Assembly: GCF_000003855.2 (NCBI RefSeq)
Contig: NW_003101681.1
Location: 5,139,743-5,203,742 of the forward strand
DNA length: 64,000 nucleotides
Reading direction: 5' to 3'
Origin: Blastomyces gilchristii SLH14081
Lineage: Eukaryota > Ascomycota > Eurotiomycetes > Onygenales > Ajellomycetaceae
This document shows, piece after piece, positions 1 through 12,059 of the stretch (the first letter of the stretch is position 1; each line of letters begins with the position of its first letter). A model generated the notes under the pieces. That model worked only from the letters and a program-made list of their open reading frames with translations. It had not been told where the DNA came from and made no database searches. A program made the translations under genes and the position numbers.

Positions 1-2609
1 TCATCTTGTGTGCTTCTGACAGATTCTTTTGAATAGATTGAGAGATGTTCTTCATCACACTGATATCAACAATCAACAGCTGTGTGCCTGTGAAGAAGTG
101 ATTGAAGCAGAAGTAGTTCTTGCAGATTTGATTATCAAGCTCACTCTGAAGTTCATTCCAGGTCTCCTCACCATCAAACAAAGACATGTAGAAGTGATAA
201 ATGTGAGGAAGTCATTCATCTAGAAGGATGTTGCATGAATCTGATGTTTTCAGAATTCTTAAGACAGTTCCTGTATCCAGGGAGATTACAACATGCAGTT
301 TTAGTATTCACAGTCACAGGCACCACACTTCCAACAGCTCTAAGTGAATTGAGTTATTGTGCTGCTGTTTCATACCGCCGTCCTGGAAACTATCAATAAA
401 GAGAATATCAATGAATGGAAACAGCCTGTTCAGGGGTCAGAAAAAGAAATTAAAATTTGAGACTTGAAACCTACACAGAAGCAGCTGAGATAGCTCTTAC
501 ACTGTAAAATGTTAGCAGGGTAAGATGAACATTGACAGATCAGAACTTCAGAACTCACACTTGCCAGACAAATAACTCATCATCAACTCTAGTTTGGAGA
601 CAATCATACACTGTGAAGTCAGTGAGTGAAAAGATGAAAGTATAGATGAACACACATATCACAGTCATTGCACAAGAGTGTCTCATCATTATAGTTGATA
701 AAAAGAAAGGGAGTCTCATCTGCAATAGAGATAGATGTCACAGCAACCCTTCAGCCTGTAATCATGATTTGAGAGGTGTCAAACATATGTAATGTTGCCC
801 TGTAGTGCTGCATAAAGATATGCTTCAAGGCCCTGCTGTCATACATGCCATCTGCTGTCCAGATTTTGACCAGATGCTATAGCTTGAACACACAATCTCT
901 CTGCTGTTCCTCAAAAAACCCTTTCATCAATTGTTGAAAGCACTCACTGCACTTTTCAGCACCATTCTGACATATACCTATATCAAGTGAAATGTCTCCA
1001 CCTGAGAGATGTTAGCTCTGAATTCATGGAAGAGGTTTACTCTTCAAGAGAGATTGAAAATATATGAATCTGAGCTTATTTCAATGAAATAGTTGATGAG
1101 GTTTTGCAACTGTAGATTGCACAGAAGCCTCTTTTGCATGAAAACTAGCAACCTGGCAGGAATAATGCTCAACAGCCCTTCACCATCAATGCTGAGGAGA
1201 CAGGCAGCAAAAGTAGATAACTTGATTCTCATCTTCAATGCTGTGAGTGTGTTGCACAAAGAGTATTTAGTTACAACATACTCACTCTCTGCATCAGCAC
1301 AGCCTTCACTGAATCACTTCATGCAGCTATCACAAAGAGCATGGTCACATGAAAGGCAGTATTCCGTGCAGTGAACTACACAGACAAGATAAACAGAGTT
1401 GAGTCTCAATAAAGCTAGATGCTTTCTCTGCTGATTTAGGTTGTATCTGTGAATATGTGAAGAAGAGTCTTCTTTCATGCTCATGAATTCAAATAGTCTT
1501 TATATCTGATTATTGACATTCTGGCACATCAACTCTGCAAGGGCACAATTGTCTAACACTTGCTTGTATGCACTATAGCAGACCTTTGAATACAAAGTCT
1601 GAAACACAGCCTGAGATGAGAATTCTAAGTTTGAGTAAGCTAAGGTCAAGAACAACCAGGGCTCAGGAGACATGTCATGCATTAGAGAAGAATACACATT
1701 CATCAGAATCACTGATACAGTGTATGACACCAGATCTTCATAAGACATCTGCTTATTGATCCCCTGACTCAGAACTGTTGATAGATGAGGCATCAGTGAG
1801 TCACTGACAGGGTTTAGCTGTCTTGATGAATGTATGAAGTCAAATGATGTGAATATATTAGCTGTGACATGTCACAGTGCATCTTCATAGAAGGCATTCA
1901 TATGCATTGTAGAAAAGAGAACTTGATGAATTTTCTGTGCTGATCAGACAAGATTGAGCTCCCTTGTAATATCCGCATGTAGATCTAGATAGTGAGCATC
2001 TGAAGATAGCTCACCTGGCGGGTGTTGTGATATGCTAATATCTGTAAAGATGAAAAGAAAGAGCAGATTGTTAACAATATTCAAAAGAAAAAATTCCTCA
2101 TTCAACAGCATCTGTGTGATGCTGTCATTATCCTTCTCAGTGACAATGATGATGTGAGGGCGAATGATGTCTGGCAAGTTGAATATGAATTCAATGATTA
2201 CTCATTTTATCAGAAGAGATTGAACAGCTTTCAGGTCTTCAACATCATCTGTAAAGATACAGATAACATCACAGAAGAGAAAGAGAAGTCAGACAAGAAT
2301 GAGATAAAAGGAATCAAACAAGGAGTCAGGTCACTGAACTGATACACTCTCATGACAGTGACATAACTGAGAGCTGCTTGGTGTGTGTATCACTGCACAG
2401 CACATTGAATTGCAGTCTGCAAAAATTCTGAAATAGATGAACTGAATAGAAATGTTGTCTACTTGTAAATTTACAGTGTGTCACTGCTGAAAGCAGCTTC
2501 TATAATGATTGATTCAGCAAAGTTGCTGCAATGCATCATTCTTGATCTTTTCACTTAAGAGAAATATTAACTGAGGAAATTGTTCTGAAGGCTGGTTCAT
2601 CTCAGCCAT
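1..2609 (-). pseudogene. Patatin-like phospholipase (PLP) relic, 3' end beyond the window
   Basis: This is a decayed patatin-like lipid acyl hydrolase, read leftward from an ATG at 2609. One frame runs to about 490 and holds, in order, an N-terminal region typical of long fungal PLPs (near 2200-2350), a RING-like Cys/His cluster (about 1290-1390: CLSCDHALCDSC, then a later C-x2-C with one Cys turned to Tyr), the glycine-rich oxyanion segment (CLLSIDGEG, about 1200), the nucleophile elbow (EISSDSY, about 1075) and RAISAA (about 485-497). The catalytic DGG (FQDGGMK, about 370-388) lies in another frame, so an indel or intron sits between. The G-x-S-x-G elbow has lost both glycines, so the enzyme is dead. 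About ten in-frame stops, mostly TGA, interrupt it. Cys-x2-Cys zinc motifs fused upstream of patatin are known in fungi. Its divergent neighbour is a DUF3723 relic, an association seen in Starships. Confidence 0.85.
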
Positions 2610-2976
2610 AACACATGCCATCTGTCATTCAGTCTCAAGAAGAGGTTCAGCCTCTTCATCAATCAATTCCAATCATGATATATGATTGCACTGCAGTATG
2701 ATGGTTTTGATTTGTGATATAAACACAGTGACTGCAGAGCCTTATTTATCATTTGAAGCCAGGCCCGGCAACCCGGGCACAGGCCACAGGCCATGATAAT
2801 TGTGTTGAGACTAGTCATCATAAAAGCATGGCTCTGTGATTGTGCAGGCTTGCCATGATAAATGTGTGATCCCTTGATTATACAGTATATAATTCTCAAA
2901 AGTGAGAGAAGTCTCTTCTGAAGCATCAGGTTCACTCTTCTTTCTATCATCTTTCACTAATCATTCTGCTGTAGCA
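2610..2976. promoter_or_regulatory. Shared intergenic region of the divergent PLP and DUF3723 relics
   Basis: These 367 bp separate two divergent start codons, so they should have held both promoters. I can place no TATA box with confidence. At 2764-2779 there is a 6-bp GC hairpin (GCCCGG, 4-base loop, CCGGGC) that kept its CpGs while the DNA around it lost them. A leftward open frame here (2663-2950) has no recognisable domain and is not called. Confidence 0.4.
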
Positions 2977-5246
2977 ATGGTCTCAGAGACCTATGTTCTC
3001 AATCTATCTATGAAGAAAGATAGGTGTTGACTAGAGTCAGTGAAGATTGATTTGACACATCTAAAGTTTGACAGAGAACAAGCAGGGATTGTAGCTCAAT
3101 ATGTCAGCCAGTTCAATGTGAAATGATTGATGAACAAGTTTGAGACAGACCAGTGTCACTGGCTGAAGCCTCAGCATTGAATATCTGTCATCATTGAACA
3201 GACTGTTTTTGAGCAAATCCTGAGTTACAATTCAATGACAAGCCTTAGTCAGTTCATTTCAGTTGTCATAAATCTCCTGACTGACTGCATGCTTCAAGGC
3301 TTGCAGAGATGAGTGTGCAAAGCAGCAGCAGCTGAATGACTTAATCTCAATGATCAGTGATGAGTTGTCAAGTTCTATGATATCAATGACCTGTCTTCTG
3401 AGGCTCTCAGAAGCCTTCAGAAGTATCAAGATACCTCTCAAGAGTTGTCTAGTGAAGAGATATACTGGAATGTAATGTACCATCAGCAGCAGAGAGATGA
3501 AACAAAGATTGATGAATGATTGACAAGATGAGCAGGGCATTCAACCTATTACTGAAATTTCAACCAGCTTCAGAAAGAAAGCTGGAAGATTTATCTAATC
3601 TATGATGCATTAAGCAAGCTGCATCAATTTCCTGAGCTCTGGTGATTCTGAAATATAGGCAGTCTGAACCTTCTCTTATCAATGAGATGTTCTGAGATGT
3701 GTGGAAACTTTATCTGTCTTATTGTCATAATACTGATCTCAGATAGAAGCTCTCAAACAGTCTAAGTCACATCTGAAATGTGTGAAACCAGATCATGAGC
3801 AATAGGCCTGATCTTTTGAATGCTAATTCTGTGAACAGTCTCAAGGGTCATTGCCTCTACTTGTCAAAGAATGATCATGAGTATATTGATGAGCTCTTTG
3901 AGAATGAAGCAGTGTTTCCTCATTTCAATAAATCAGAAGAATGAGAGTTGCTTCATCAGCAATTGATGAAGACTCAAATCATCATCTCTTTCTTCTGAAT
4001 ATTTATCAAGGATGTCAAACAGTTGAACCTGATAGTGAAGCTTTTAAAGAGGTTTCAGTCTTCAAAATACAAAGACACTGTTCAGAAGAGAATGAAGTGA
4101 TGTTATAAATAACCAGCTCATGATTTCTATATCCAGATATCTGAGATCACACACCGCTGAGAATGGAATGTGGAATGCTATGGCTTCTGATTGACATATC
4201 ACCAGGTGGTTCTTGCGGTGATGCAGCACTTTGTCGGGCTAGTTCCAGGATCTCTGCCACTTAAAATGCATAAGGTCCCACCTTCTCAACTCCAGGAAAA
4301 TCCCCTGGTTCTGTGAAATCAATTGAAAACCCTTTCATCATCAGTTGACTTCATTCTAAGATCAGAATCTTTTGTTAGAGACAATGATTGCTCCTTACAG
4401 AATAGAAACAACAATGCCCTAGATACTGATGCCTCTCATCCGCGTCTCACATGCAATGAGCTGAGAAAATGATCAATCAGTAGCTATTATGAGATGACAG
4501 ATGACCTCTCATATTACTCAGACAGGAAATATCTCTATCTTGATAACATCTACTCACACCCAGGAGATGTGCCTTGATCACAAATGACATTCTTCACAGT
4601 CAAGCAGAACTTCATACTTGTATACTTTCTGCAATGTGAACAGTGAGATGTCTGCCCTAATGTGAAACAACATTATATCATACTAGTTAATACTGATATG
4701 CACAATGCTGATATGAATGTGAAGCAAAATTATACTGAATCAACTAATACTGATATGCGTGATGGGCCAGCAGCAACCCTGTCATCAACCAGTCATATCA
4801 GAATGCTGGCAGGAGTCACCTCAGCTGAATTACATACAGATGTTGCTATTACAGAACAAGATCTTGAATGATGCAGAATGAAGATAAATTTATCACTGAG
4901 AGTATTCACAGCTTACTACAAGAATATAGCATCACAAGTTGAACACAAGTATGAGATCATTTTCAACACAGAGACATCTGAAATCACATGTATTCTTGAT
5001 ATTGACTCTCTCTCAAACTCTCATTGACTAAAGAGTGATATCTGGTGCATGACTCCTCTACATAAGAGTCATCTTATCATTGTTACTTCAACAGAGGTTT
5101 CATCAGAGCTTCAGAGAGTGAAATTAATTTTTATAGAAAGTACATCATATCAAGACTTTCAACAAAAACTTTTATTTTCTGATTATATCTTAACAAGGAT
5201 TCAAGAAGCTACAATGTTTCCAGACCTCAAACTGAGAACAAGATAA
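2977..5246 (+). pseudogene. DUF3723-family relic (Starship accessory gene type)
   Basis: This is a long fungal protein of unknown biochemical function, read from ATG 2977 to a TAA at 5244-5246. With TGA read as a mutated Arg or Trp codon, the family's spaced signatures appear: EALRSLQKYQDTS and EEIYWNVMYHQQQRDE (about 3390-3500), KIYLIYDALSKLHQFPEL (about 3585-3640), SLNLLLSMRC (about 3660), FFRIFIKDVKQLN-like (about 3990), then AHDFYIQISE and YHQVVLAVMQHFVGLVPG (about 4105-4240). A one-base shift near 3695-3703 moves the frame, after which one frame continues to the end, including the Asp/Thr-rich tail (4662-4871). DUF3723 genes occur repeatedly as Starship cargo. I recognise it from motif order only; length (about 755 codons) is in keeping with the family. 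Confidence 0.75.
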
Positions 5247-6012
5247 TGAGTGTTAATATCATACAGAGAGTTGATACAACTCTGAGCTTTCTTTATTTAT
5301 TGACATTATTTGTATAAATTGATTAAGTCTATCTAAGGTCTCAATGTTTATCACATCAACTGGGATTTTCATCTCTCAAACTTATTTCAGATGCACTTTT
5401 CTCATCAAGTTTCATCTCAGTGAGTCTGATTTTCAACTGTGAAGAATTTAATATAGTGAAAGAGTAGTAATTCAACTTCTTTTTTCAGTCTACTCTCACT
5501 TTTGCTTCAGGATCAAAATCCTCTGACAGTCAGCATTCAGTGAGAGAAAAGTGCTCATTCTTTCTTCTTAATTAATTACATGTATCTGTATTATGAGGTG
5601 AATTTTACTCACTACTTCTTTCTTGCTTGGAGACCATGTGTCTTCAGAATGAGAAACATATTTAAAAAATTTTCCCAGGTCATTATCACTCTTCTTTTCT
5701 AGGATGCATATATAAAGATATCACTGTCTTTCAGTATCACACTCATCTCAGTACAATTTGTCTGCTTCTTTGAAGAGTGAAATTTTTCCATGATGAAATC
5801 TCTCACAGTCACACTTTGTCTTCTTTTTCACAGCATGTTCAATGCACCAATGTTCATATCTTCACTTTGAGTCTTGATTATGATTTATCTTGAATTGGAA
5901 AAAGAGAAAAGGATACAATGTGTAAAGTTTAGTGACTATAGAGAACTGTCATTCTTTTGCTATCTTTTAAATGCACCCAGCACTAAATTTATATTGAATA
6001 TTCATTCTGTTA
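5247..6012. other. Non-coding AT-rich stretch between the DUF3723 and ferric reductase relics
   Basis: No convincing frame is visible on either strand. The sequence is T/C-rich and probably holds the old 3' region of the upstream gene. Confidence 0.4.
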
Positions 6013-6013
6013 A

Positions 6014-6220
6014 GCACATTCATTGTGGGTGTATTTTCAGGTGAGTGCATCCATCCCGGGTCTATTTTCAGGCAAGCGCATCCATTCTGAGTGTATTTTC
6101 AGGCAAGTGCATTCATCCCGGGTCTATTTTCAGGCGAGCACATTCATTCTGGGTCTATTTTCAGGCAAGTGCATTCATCCCGGGTCTATTTTCAGGCAAG
6201 TGCATCCATCCCGGGTCTGT
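6014..6220. repeat. 31-bp minisatellite, six full units plus a partial
   Basis: Units begin with GGGTCTATTTTCAGG-like sequence at 6027, 6058, 6089, 6120, 6151, 6182 and 6213, exactly 31 bp apart. Differences between units are C/T and A/G transitions, and some units keep a CCCGGG site. Because 31 is one more than a multiple of three, all three forward frames stay open and encode the same peptide in rotation. It is a DNA repeat, not evidence of a gene. Confidence 0.95.
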
Positions 6221-6449
6221 CTGTGTTTATATCTACCAGCTTTAATATGCTCCTCACTTGCACTTCTGTTGCTCAAAAATTAAAATAATCACTCTTCATA
6301 TGAATATTTTAAAAATTTATGCCTACATAGCAGCTGAGATGGCTGCGGCCCTGCTACTTCATCAACATATTCTTAGTAGTATATCATATCTACTTGATCA
6401 AAGAATCACTATTAAGCTAACTCTGTGACTGTATCTTTTTCACTGTTGT

Positions 6450-8065
6450 TGATTTTACAGCTCTGTCATCTGATTCAGGGCAGTTCTACATGTCCTACAC
6501 CTAGCTAGCACTTTCACATGTAATGTTGTGAGTGTCAATACTCTTCATGAAGCTGGTTCAAGGGCTGGATTCCTTGCTCTACTATATATAACTCTGCTGT
6601 TCTTTGATCAACAATTCAGCCTAGCTGCTGAGCTTCTTGAAGTGTTCCTCAAAGCATACTGCATTCTTCATGAAGTCTTCAGTATTATGGCTGTTGTACA
6701 GTCAACTGTGCATGTGATAATCTCTGCTTAAGATAGAGTGTTTGATCTTGATGACCATGCGCTTTGTTACAGTTTTATAGTAAGTAATTATTGTCTATAA
6801 TTCATATTCATTACTCATATTTTACATTCTAGACTGCTGTGACACTCACAGTACTTTTTATGATTGTGTAATCTTGAATTCACTCATTGATGTATGATCT
6901 TTACATCTCTAGTCATATCCTTCTCAGTATTGCTACTTTGATCATGGTGTGACTTCATTTAGAACAGCCTATCAATTTTTGTGAGCTTCATGTCATTTGT
7001 ATGATTCTTGTGACGGGATTATTCTCCAGTATGATAGCTTTATACATAGTTCACATTGTCCTTTGTAATATGCCCTCGCCACTCACTATCACAGATGTAA
7101 TTAGGAAAGATGGAGCTGTGAAGCTCACCTTTCATCCCTTACAAGCTTGAAAGATCCGCCCAGGGCAGCATGTATATCTGTGTGTTCCAGCTGTGAGCTT
7201 CTGATCCTTTACACAATCCCATCTGTTCAACATTATCTGGAGTGAGAATGAGTCAAATGCCACTTCTGTCTCTATAATTGCTAAGATGGAAAGTGGATTC
7301 ACACAAGCATTGACAGAGGGCTTTCATCGACACCTTAGAGTCATTGTGAATGAGCCATATGAGAGTCTCAGAATGGATTTGTGAGAGAAGATGTATTCAT
7401 ATGATGCGGTGGTATTATTCACTACTGAAATTGAAATCATGGGCCAGCTTCTATATGTCTGCAAACTGCTTCAATACTTTATATCAGAGCAGAAGACAAT
7501 GACTGAGCAGGGTGATGATATTCATAAATATTGAATTTCAGTGATTTAGAAAGTAGAAGAGCAGTGTAAGAATTAAAAATATTCTATTATTAATATTATA
7601 GCTGATGAAAGTCCTAGATTGTCATAAGTGAATTTGTGATTAAATGAATCAGCTGCTTGTGAAAGATGATGAGACTTTGATAGATCTTTCTCAGATTCAT
7701 CACACAGAGATGCTAACCCTCTCACAGATTCTAAATATCTCTCTGTATATCAAAAATAATGCTGATCATCTTCAGTGGGAAGAGAAATCATCCAGACAGA
7801 TTCAGAAGCATGTGAGAAAGGCAAACTCACAGATCATTCTGGTAAGAGAGCTGTAAGAGTGGTCAACCAAGATACTTGTAACTGATATACACTCTTCATT
7901 GAAATCTTCATACAATAGACTAACAGCATACAGTCTCAGCCAGTGCTACAGTCTGTGACAAGATTTGCAATATCATCATATCTGAAAAAAGACTTCACTT
8001 TCAAGAACTTGCATTTCAGTCTTCTGAGGTTTCAGCTGACTACTGAGCATCTCAGAAGACATTGT
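6450..8065 (+). pseudogene. Ferric reductase (FRE-type NADPH/FAD metalloreductase) relic
   Basis: Ferric reductases pass electrons from NADPH through FAD and transmembrane haems to extracellular Fe(III). The first block (about 6480-6730) reads as the haem-binding membrane domain, with SRAGFLALLYITLLFF, LAAELLEV, CILHEVFSIMAVVQSTVHV and the family's histidines. After a degraded middle, a second frame (about 7115-7500) carries the FAD domain (RPGQHVYLCVPAVSF, QSHLFNIIW, a GFTQAL segment and VNEPYES for the usual V-D-G-P-Y-G), followed by the NADPH-binding strand (YDAVVLFTTEIEIMGQLLY for A-x-G-I-G-I). The tail near 8050 (ELAFQ) matches the usual C-terminus. Frame changes and TGA stops make it non-functional. 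Introns probably explain part of the frame switching. FREs are typical Starship cargo. Confidence 0.75.
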
Positions 8066-8807
8066 AGTCTCCTCTCACTCTGTACAAAAGAAAAGATTGC
8101 TCATTCATGGTCTAGGATGAATTAGAAGATATTGCTATGTCTCATGAACACTGATGACTTTCAATCTGTTCAGAGGTGATGAGAACAATGTTGCTTATAA
8201 ACCACTTGTAAATTTGATGAAAAACAAAATTGATTGAGTGGTGATCCAGCGGGGTTGTATCATATTTCTAGATAGGTTCTAGTATACAAATGACTTTTCC
8301 CCATCTTCATTCATTCTTATCTCTTAGTCTCACCAAATGTTTCGTGTCATGAAATAAGCAACTTGCCACTAGTATGAAAGGAGAAAGAATCCATTGTTAA
8401 TTCTGCATAGATTCATGCAGAGATCATTTCCTCAAATTCATGTCACAAGACAACACTATATGATATGACTGTGTAGAAACTGACTGTGTAGAAACTGAGA
8501 ATTGCTCTTTTAAATTCTTCTCTCTATTTTTGAATCTTGATTTCTTCTCAACATGCTCATTGAAGTTACAGATTATTGAAGATATTATTATAATAGGTCA
8601 TCCCTTCAAAGTCATACAATGTATTTCACTGACATTCACATCTAGATAAACATGCTGAATGATTTCTGTATTCTTAGAGTTATCTGGGAGTATCTGTGTA
8701 ATTAATCTATAACATCTTCTGACCAGTAAGATGTACTTTTAGTGATTTACTCACCTGATAAAATCATCCCTTGTTAAGTCTCATCTATGATATTATCTCA
8801 GTCCTCT
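8066..8807. other. Unassigned AT-rich stretch after the ferric reductase relic
   Basis: No recognisable frame is seen. A short direct duplication, ACTGTGTAGAAACTGA, lies near 8468-8500. Confidence 0.35.
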
Positions 8808-9320
8808 GCCATCTTTGCAGATTTAACTACAAAGAAGCATGAGATTCATCTGGTGAAAGAGAACATTCAAGAGATGCTTTTGATTCTTTATTCTCTTCAC
8901 TATCAATGATGGAAGCAGTTGAACCAGGAGAGAATATCAATCCGGGTTGGCCTGGACGCGGTTAGCAAACATACACTTAATCATCTTTTCAGGAAATATC
9001 AGTTGATGTCTGTCATTATGCTGTTTATGACTTTCATCTACAAATTCCTAAGCAGTGACTTTAGATGTGATGTGGAGACACTGCAGTTAGCTTTGACTGA
9101 GAAATGATAAACCTGCTCTCAGGAATTTCATAAAATAGCTGCTCTCTGTGTGCAGTACCTTCATCCTGATACTGAAGTCCTAAGACTGATAAATGCATTT
9201 ATATCTGACTCACTTTCAGATAAGTGTGGATTCTTTGCAAGCACTTATACAAATCTAATACTCTATAGAAAGGATTGAGAAAAGAGATACAAATCATGAA
9301 ATAAAAACTTCTAAATCTTC
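8808..9320 (+). pseudogene. Unknown coding relic
   Basis: A single forward frame from about 8808 stays protein-like for roughly 170 codons with TGA-type stops. It includes the open stretch 8919-9107 and a later LHPDTEVLRLINAFISD segment near 9160. No family is recognised. It keeps a few CpGs near 8940-8960. It could be an exon of a larger gene. Confidence 0.35.
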
Positions 9321-9710
9321 TTGAGACAGCACAGCAGAAGCTGAAGAGTGATAGATGCAGCTATGAAATATTGAAGAACAACTCTGCTGATGAATTTCTC
9401 TCTAATATTGACTTCTCTGATAAAATTGCAGCCTACAATTGCAACTGCTGCTGCCCCTTGTTTCAGGTAGAATATTACTGCAATGACTATCTTGCTCTGA
9501 TGCAACAGTTCTGATATAATAAGTTCATTGCTGATATTACTGAGTGCTTTCAGCACTGGGCCATGAACTTGAAAAAGTTGCATAAATGTTCAGCCGGGGT
9601 GTACTGTCCGCTTATTCAGGTGGTATTTTGGCTTATGAATCAGTCATACATCATACAGAAATCACACCACAGCTTCTCTTTGTATAGTTAGATAGATTGA
9701 TTGGTGATCA

Positions 9711-10472
9711 TTACTGTCTGAAGAAAATAATGCCTGTAAGCATATATTTGTGATTTACATCAAAAAACTCATCTTTTCTCTTCTCATATTCTTTTTTATA
9801 TCTAATAACCTGTTTTCTGCACATCAGATATAAAATTGTAATGATCCTCATTCCTGAAAGCCTTGATATGGTGTTGACATGCTCATTCATGCAAGAGATA
9901 CAAAAAGCATGATCACAGAACAAAACCACTTCAGCTGTAATAAAGCATATAGAACAAAACACCACAGTATTGTCTGAGTTCAGATTGCTTAGCAAAATAT
10001 TAACATTCAACTCTCTTGTTAAAGATGTATATAGATCATATCAGAGTTCAGTGAAGTCACTTTTTCAGTAGTTTCTGTTTATCACAGGTCATTTTCTTTC
10101 AAGTAATTAGTGCAAAGTCAAAGAGCATCTGAGGCTTTTCTTACCTGCTTTCTATATTCCTTCAAGATAGATTGGGTTCTCTGGAGAGGAGTCTGACTCA
10201 CTTTCATAAGAATTTCAGATGAATAAGAGCTCATGATACACATTGTTATCAAGGGAATTCCTCAAGGAGAATCTACATTCCTCACTAAAAGTGAAGAGAG
10301 AAGCTGTATGATAGGTGATTTCTACTCTGTAGTTGATAGTAACTGAATACACTGGCCCACAGTTCATACAAATATAGAAAGAAGAGGCAGCAGAGTGTAA
10401 ATGATTGAAATCAATCAAGTCTGAGAACATTTCACAGGGCATGTCAAGAGAACAAGGCATATAGAAGGCCAT
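9711..10472 (-). pseudogene. RING-finger protein relic
   Basis: One leftward frame runs from ATG 10472 to a TAA at 9711, about 250 codons with five or six stops between 10215 and 10010. The C-terminal third (from about 9960) carries a C3HC4 RING arrangement: FCSIC, then LFCDHAFCISC and, after a spacer, YLMCRKQV. The last pair should be C-x2-C; its first Cys is now Tyr, a single G-to-A change, so one zinc site is lost. RING domains recruit E2 ubiquitin-conjugating enzymes. A basic tail follows (RYKKEYEKRKDEF). The N-terminal half (MPCSLDMPC, then a C-x2-C in FYICMNCG) is unassigned. Confidence 0.65.
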
Positions 10473-11134
10473 GATAAGAGTCTGCTTATAAGTCTTCTAC
10501 TAAAGTAGTTATATCTTTGATCTCAGCATCACTGAAGGATGAGCTTCTGGCTTTATACTTCTATATTAGTTTATTAATAGCTTTCTGAAGATGATGCTTA
10601 TTTGAAATCCCCTATTTTTGAATCTCACATCAGAGAGATTGATAAACATTTAAGTGACAACCCCAGTCCTGGCTACTCAACTGGGATCAACAGCTAAACT
10701 TAAAATCATCAACAATGAAACCTTTTCACTTTCAGTCTAACTAGAACCTCACAGCCAGCTGTGTAACTACTCTTCTCACTATTCATTGACTTATTCTCAA
10801 TGGATGCACTGCACAGATATATACTTGAAATGTATGCACTCAACAGTTGTTGACTTACAGGGATTGAGTTATTCTAATAACTCCTGGCGTGTATCTATAT
10901 TACATGTACATGTACTTTGTTGAATTGACTCAATTTCCTATCAAATATGAAATGATGGAATAAATAGATTGCAAAACTAATTTATCTTGAGCAATAAGTT
11001 GATCAATGCCTTGGATTAACTAGCCCTCATTCATTATAAATACTCATATCTCTTTATATCAATTCATAGCTTCCTCTCTTCACTGCACTTCTCAACCCTA
11101 TCTTCTTCTTCAAATTTCAAATATTCTTTACCTT
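10473..11134. other. Unassigned stretch
   Basis: No gene is seen. The end near 11040-11130 is T/C-rich and may have been the promoter and 5' leader of the next relic. Confidence 0.3.
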
Positions 11135-11865
11135 GTAATAGCAACTTTCACTGAAGAGGAATTTGAACAACTACTTTGTGATTTCAAGAATAACACTCTC
11201 AGTGATTTCAGACAAAATTTGTGTAGCAATATAGATCTCTTCAAAGTTGAGTTATCACAATCTCTGAATTTTAACACAACTTCTCATTCTATGGACATTA
11301 CTCAGACTCTGAAGATACAGCTGATGAAGATACAAAATAAGTAAGTAAACTCAAGGATTGATCATTATTTTTCATAATTAACCTTGCTCCAGGCTACAAT
11401 CAGTGAAGAGGTAGGCAAAAATGCAAAAATAAGATCTGGAAATTCTCTCACTCACTTTCAAATAGTGCATTTGAAGATTCAATGAAGACAATGAATAAAC
11501 TTGTGCAATTACATACAGAGTGAGTTTAACTAGACAGATTTTATGACAGTGTCTATATCTAACTCTAGTACAGGCTTCACTCAATGAAGAGGTAAGAAAA
11601 GCAGATTCTCTAATTCAGAGAGATATGTTGCTTACTTCAATCAAAAGCCTTGTTGAAGAATTGATTCACTACATGAAACAGCTGGGCCCATGAACTGCAG
11701 AAGTGACTACAGCTCTTCAGAAACTTGAAGAATCATCACTTTCTGCAACTTAACTTAAAGAAGGGAAAATGTTTTTATCTTATCTACAATTGTTTTATGA
11801 GAATATAGCTATAGATGAAATTGTGAGAAAAAATTCAATTGAACTGCTGTATGTCTATAGTTAAC
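11135..11865 (+). pseudogene. Unknown multi-exon coiled-coil-like relic
   Basis: The first segment (about 11135-11345) encodes an acidic, helical sequence beginning with ATFTEEEFEQLLCDF. The last (11574 to about 11862) encodes ASLNEEVRKADSLIQRD and onward to IELLYVYS with two stops. GTAAGT follows the first segment, and CAG precedes GCTACAATCAGTGAAGAG (near 11391) and GCTTCACTCAATGAAGAG (11574), so two short related exons seem to begin in the same way. No family is recognised. Confidence 0.35.
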
Positions 11866-12059
11866 AACTTAAGATATTCTCAAAGACAATAATCTTTTCA
11901 CTTCAAGCAGCAGTTGGCCTTGACATATTTCTCTCTTAATACCCTCCAGACTGCATATATTTTAGTCAAATCAAGACTGATTTGATACTTTACAATGTTA
12001 GCTAGCCATTTTTAGACCTCTTTAGAAATTCTTACACACCTTGTTTATAATAATCTGAT

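Noticed and set aside
6023..6288. Three small proteins from overlapping forward frames
   Set aside because: They are the three phases of a 31-bp repeat.
8808..9320. DUF3435 captain recombinase
   Set aside because: I looked here and elsewhere for the conserved R-Y-type C-terminal signatures and did not find them; the segment stays unassigned.
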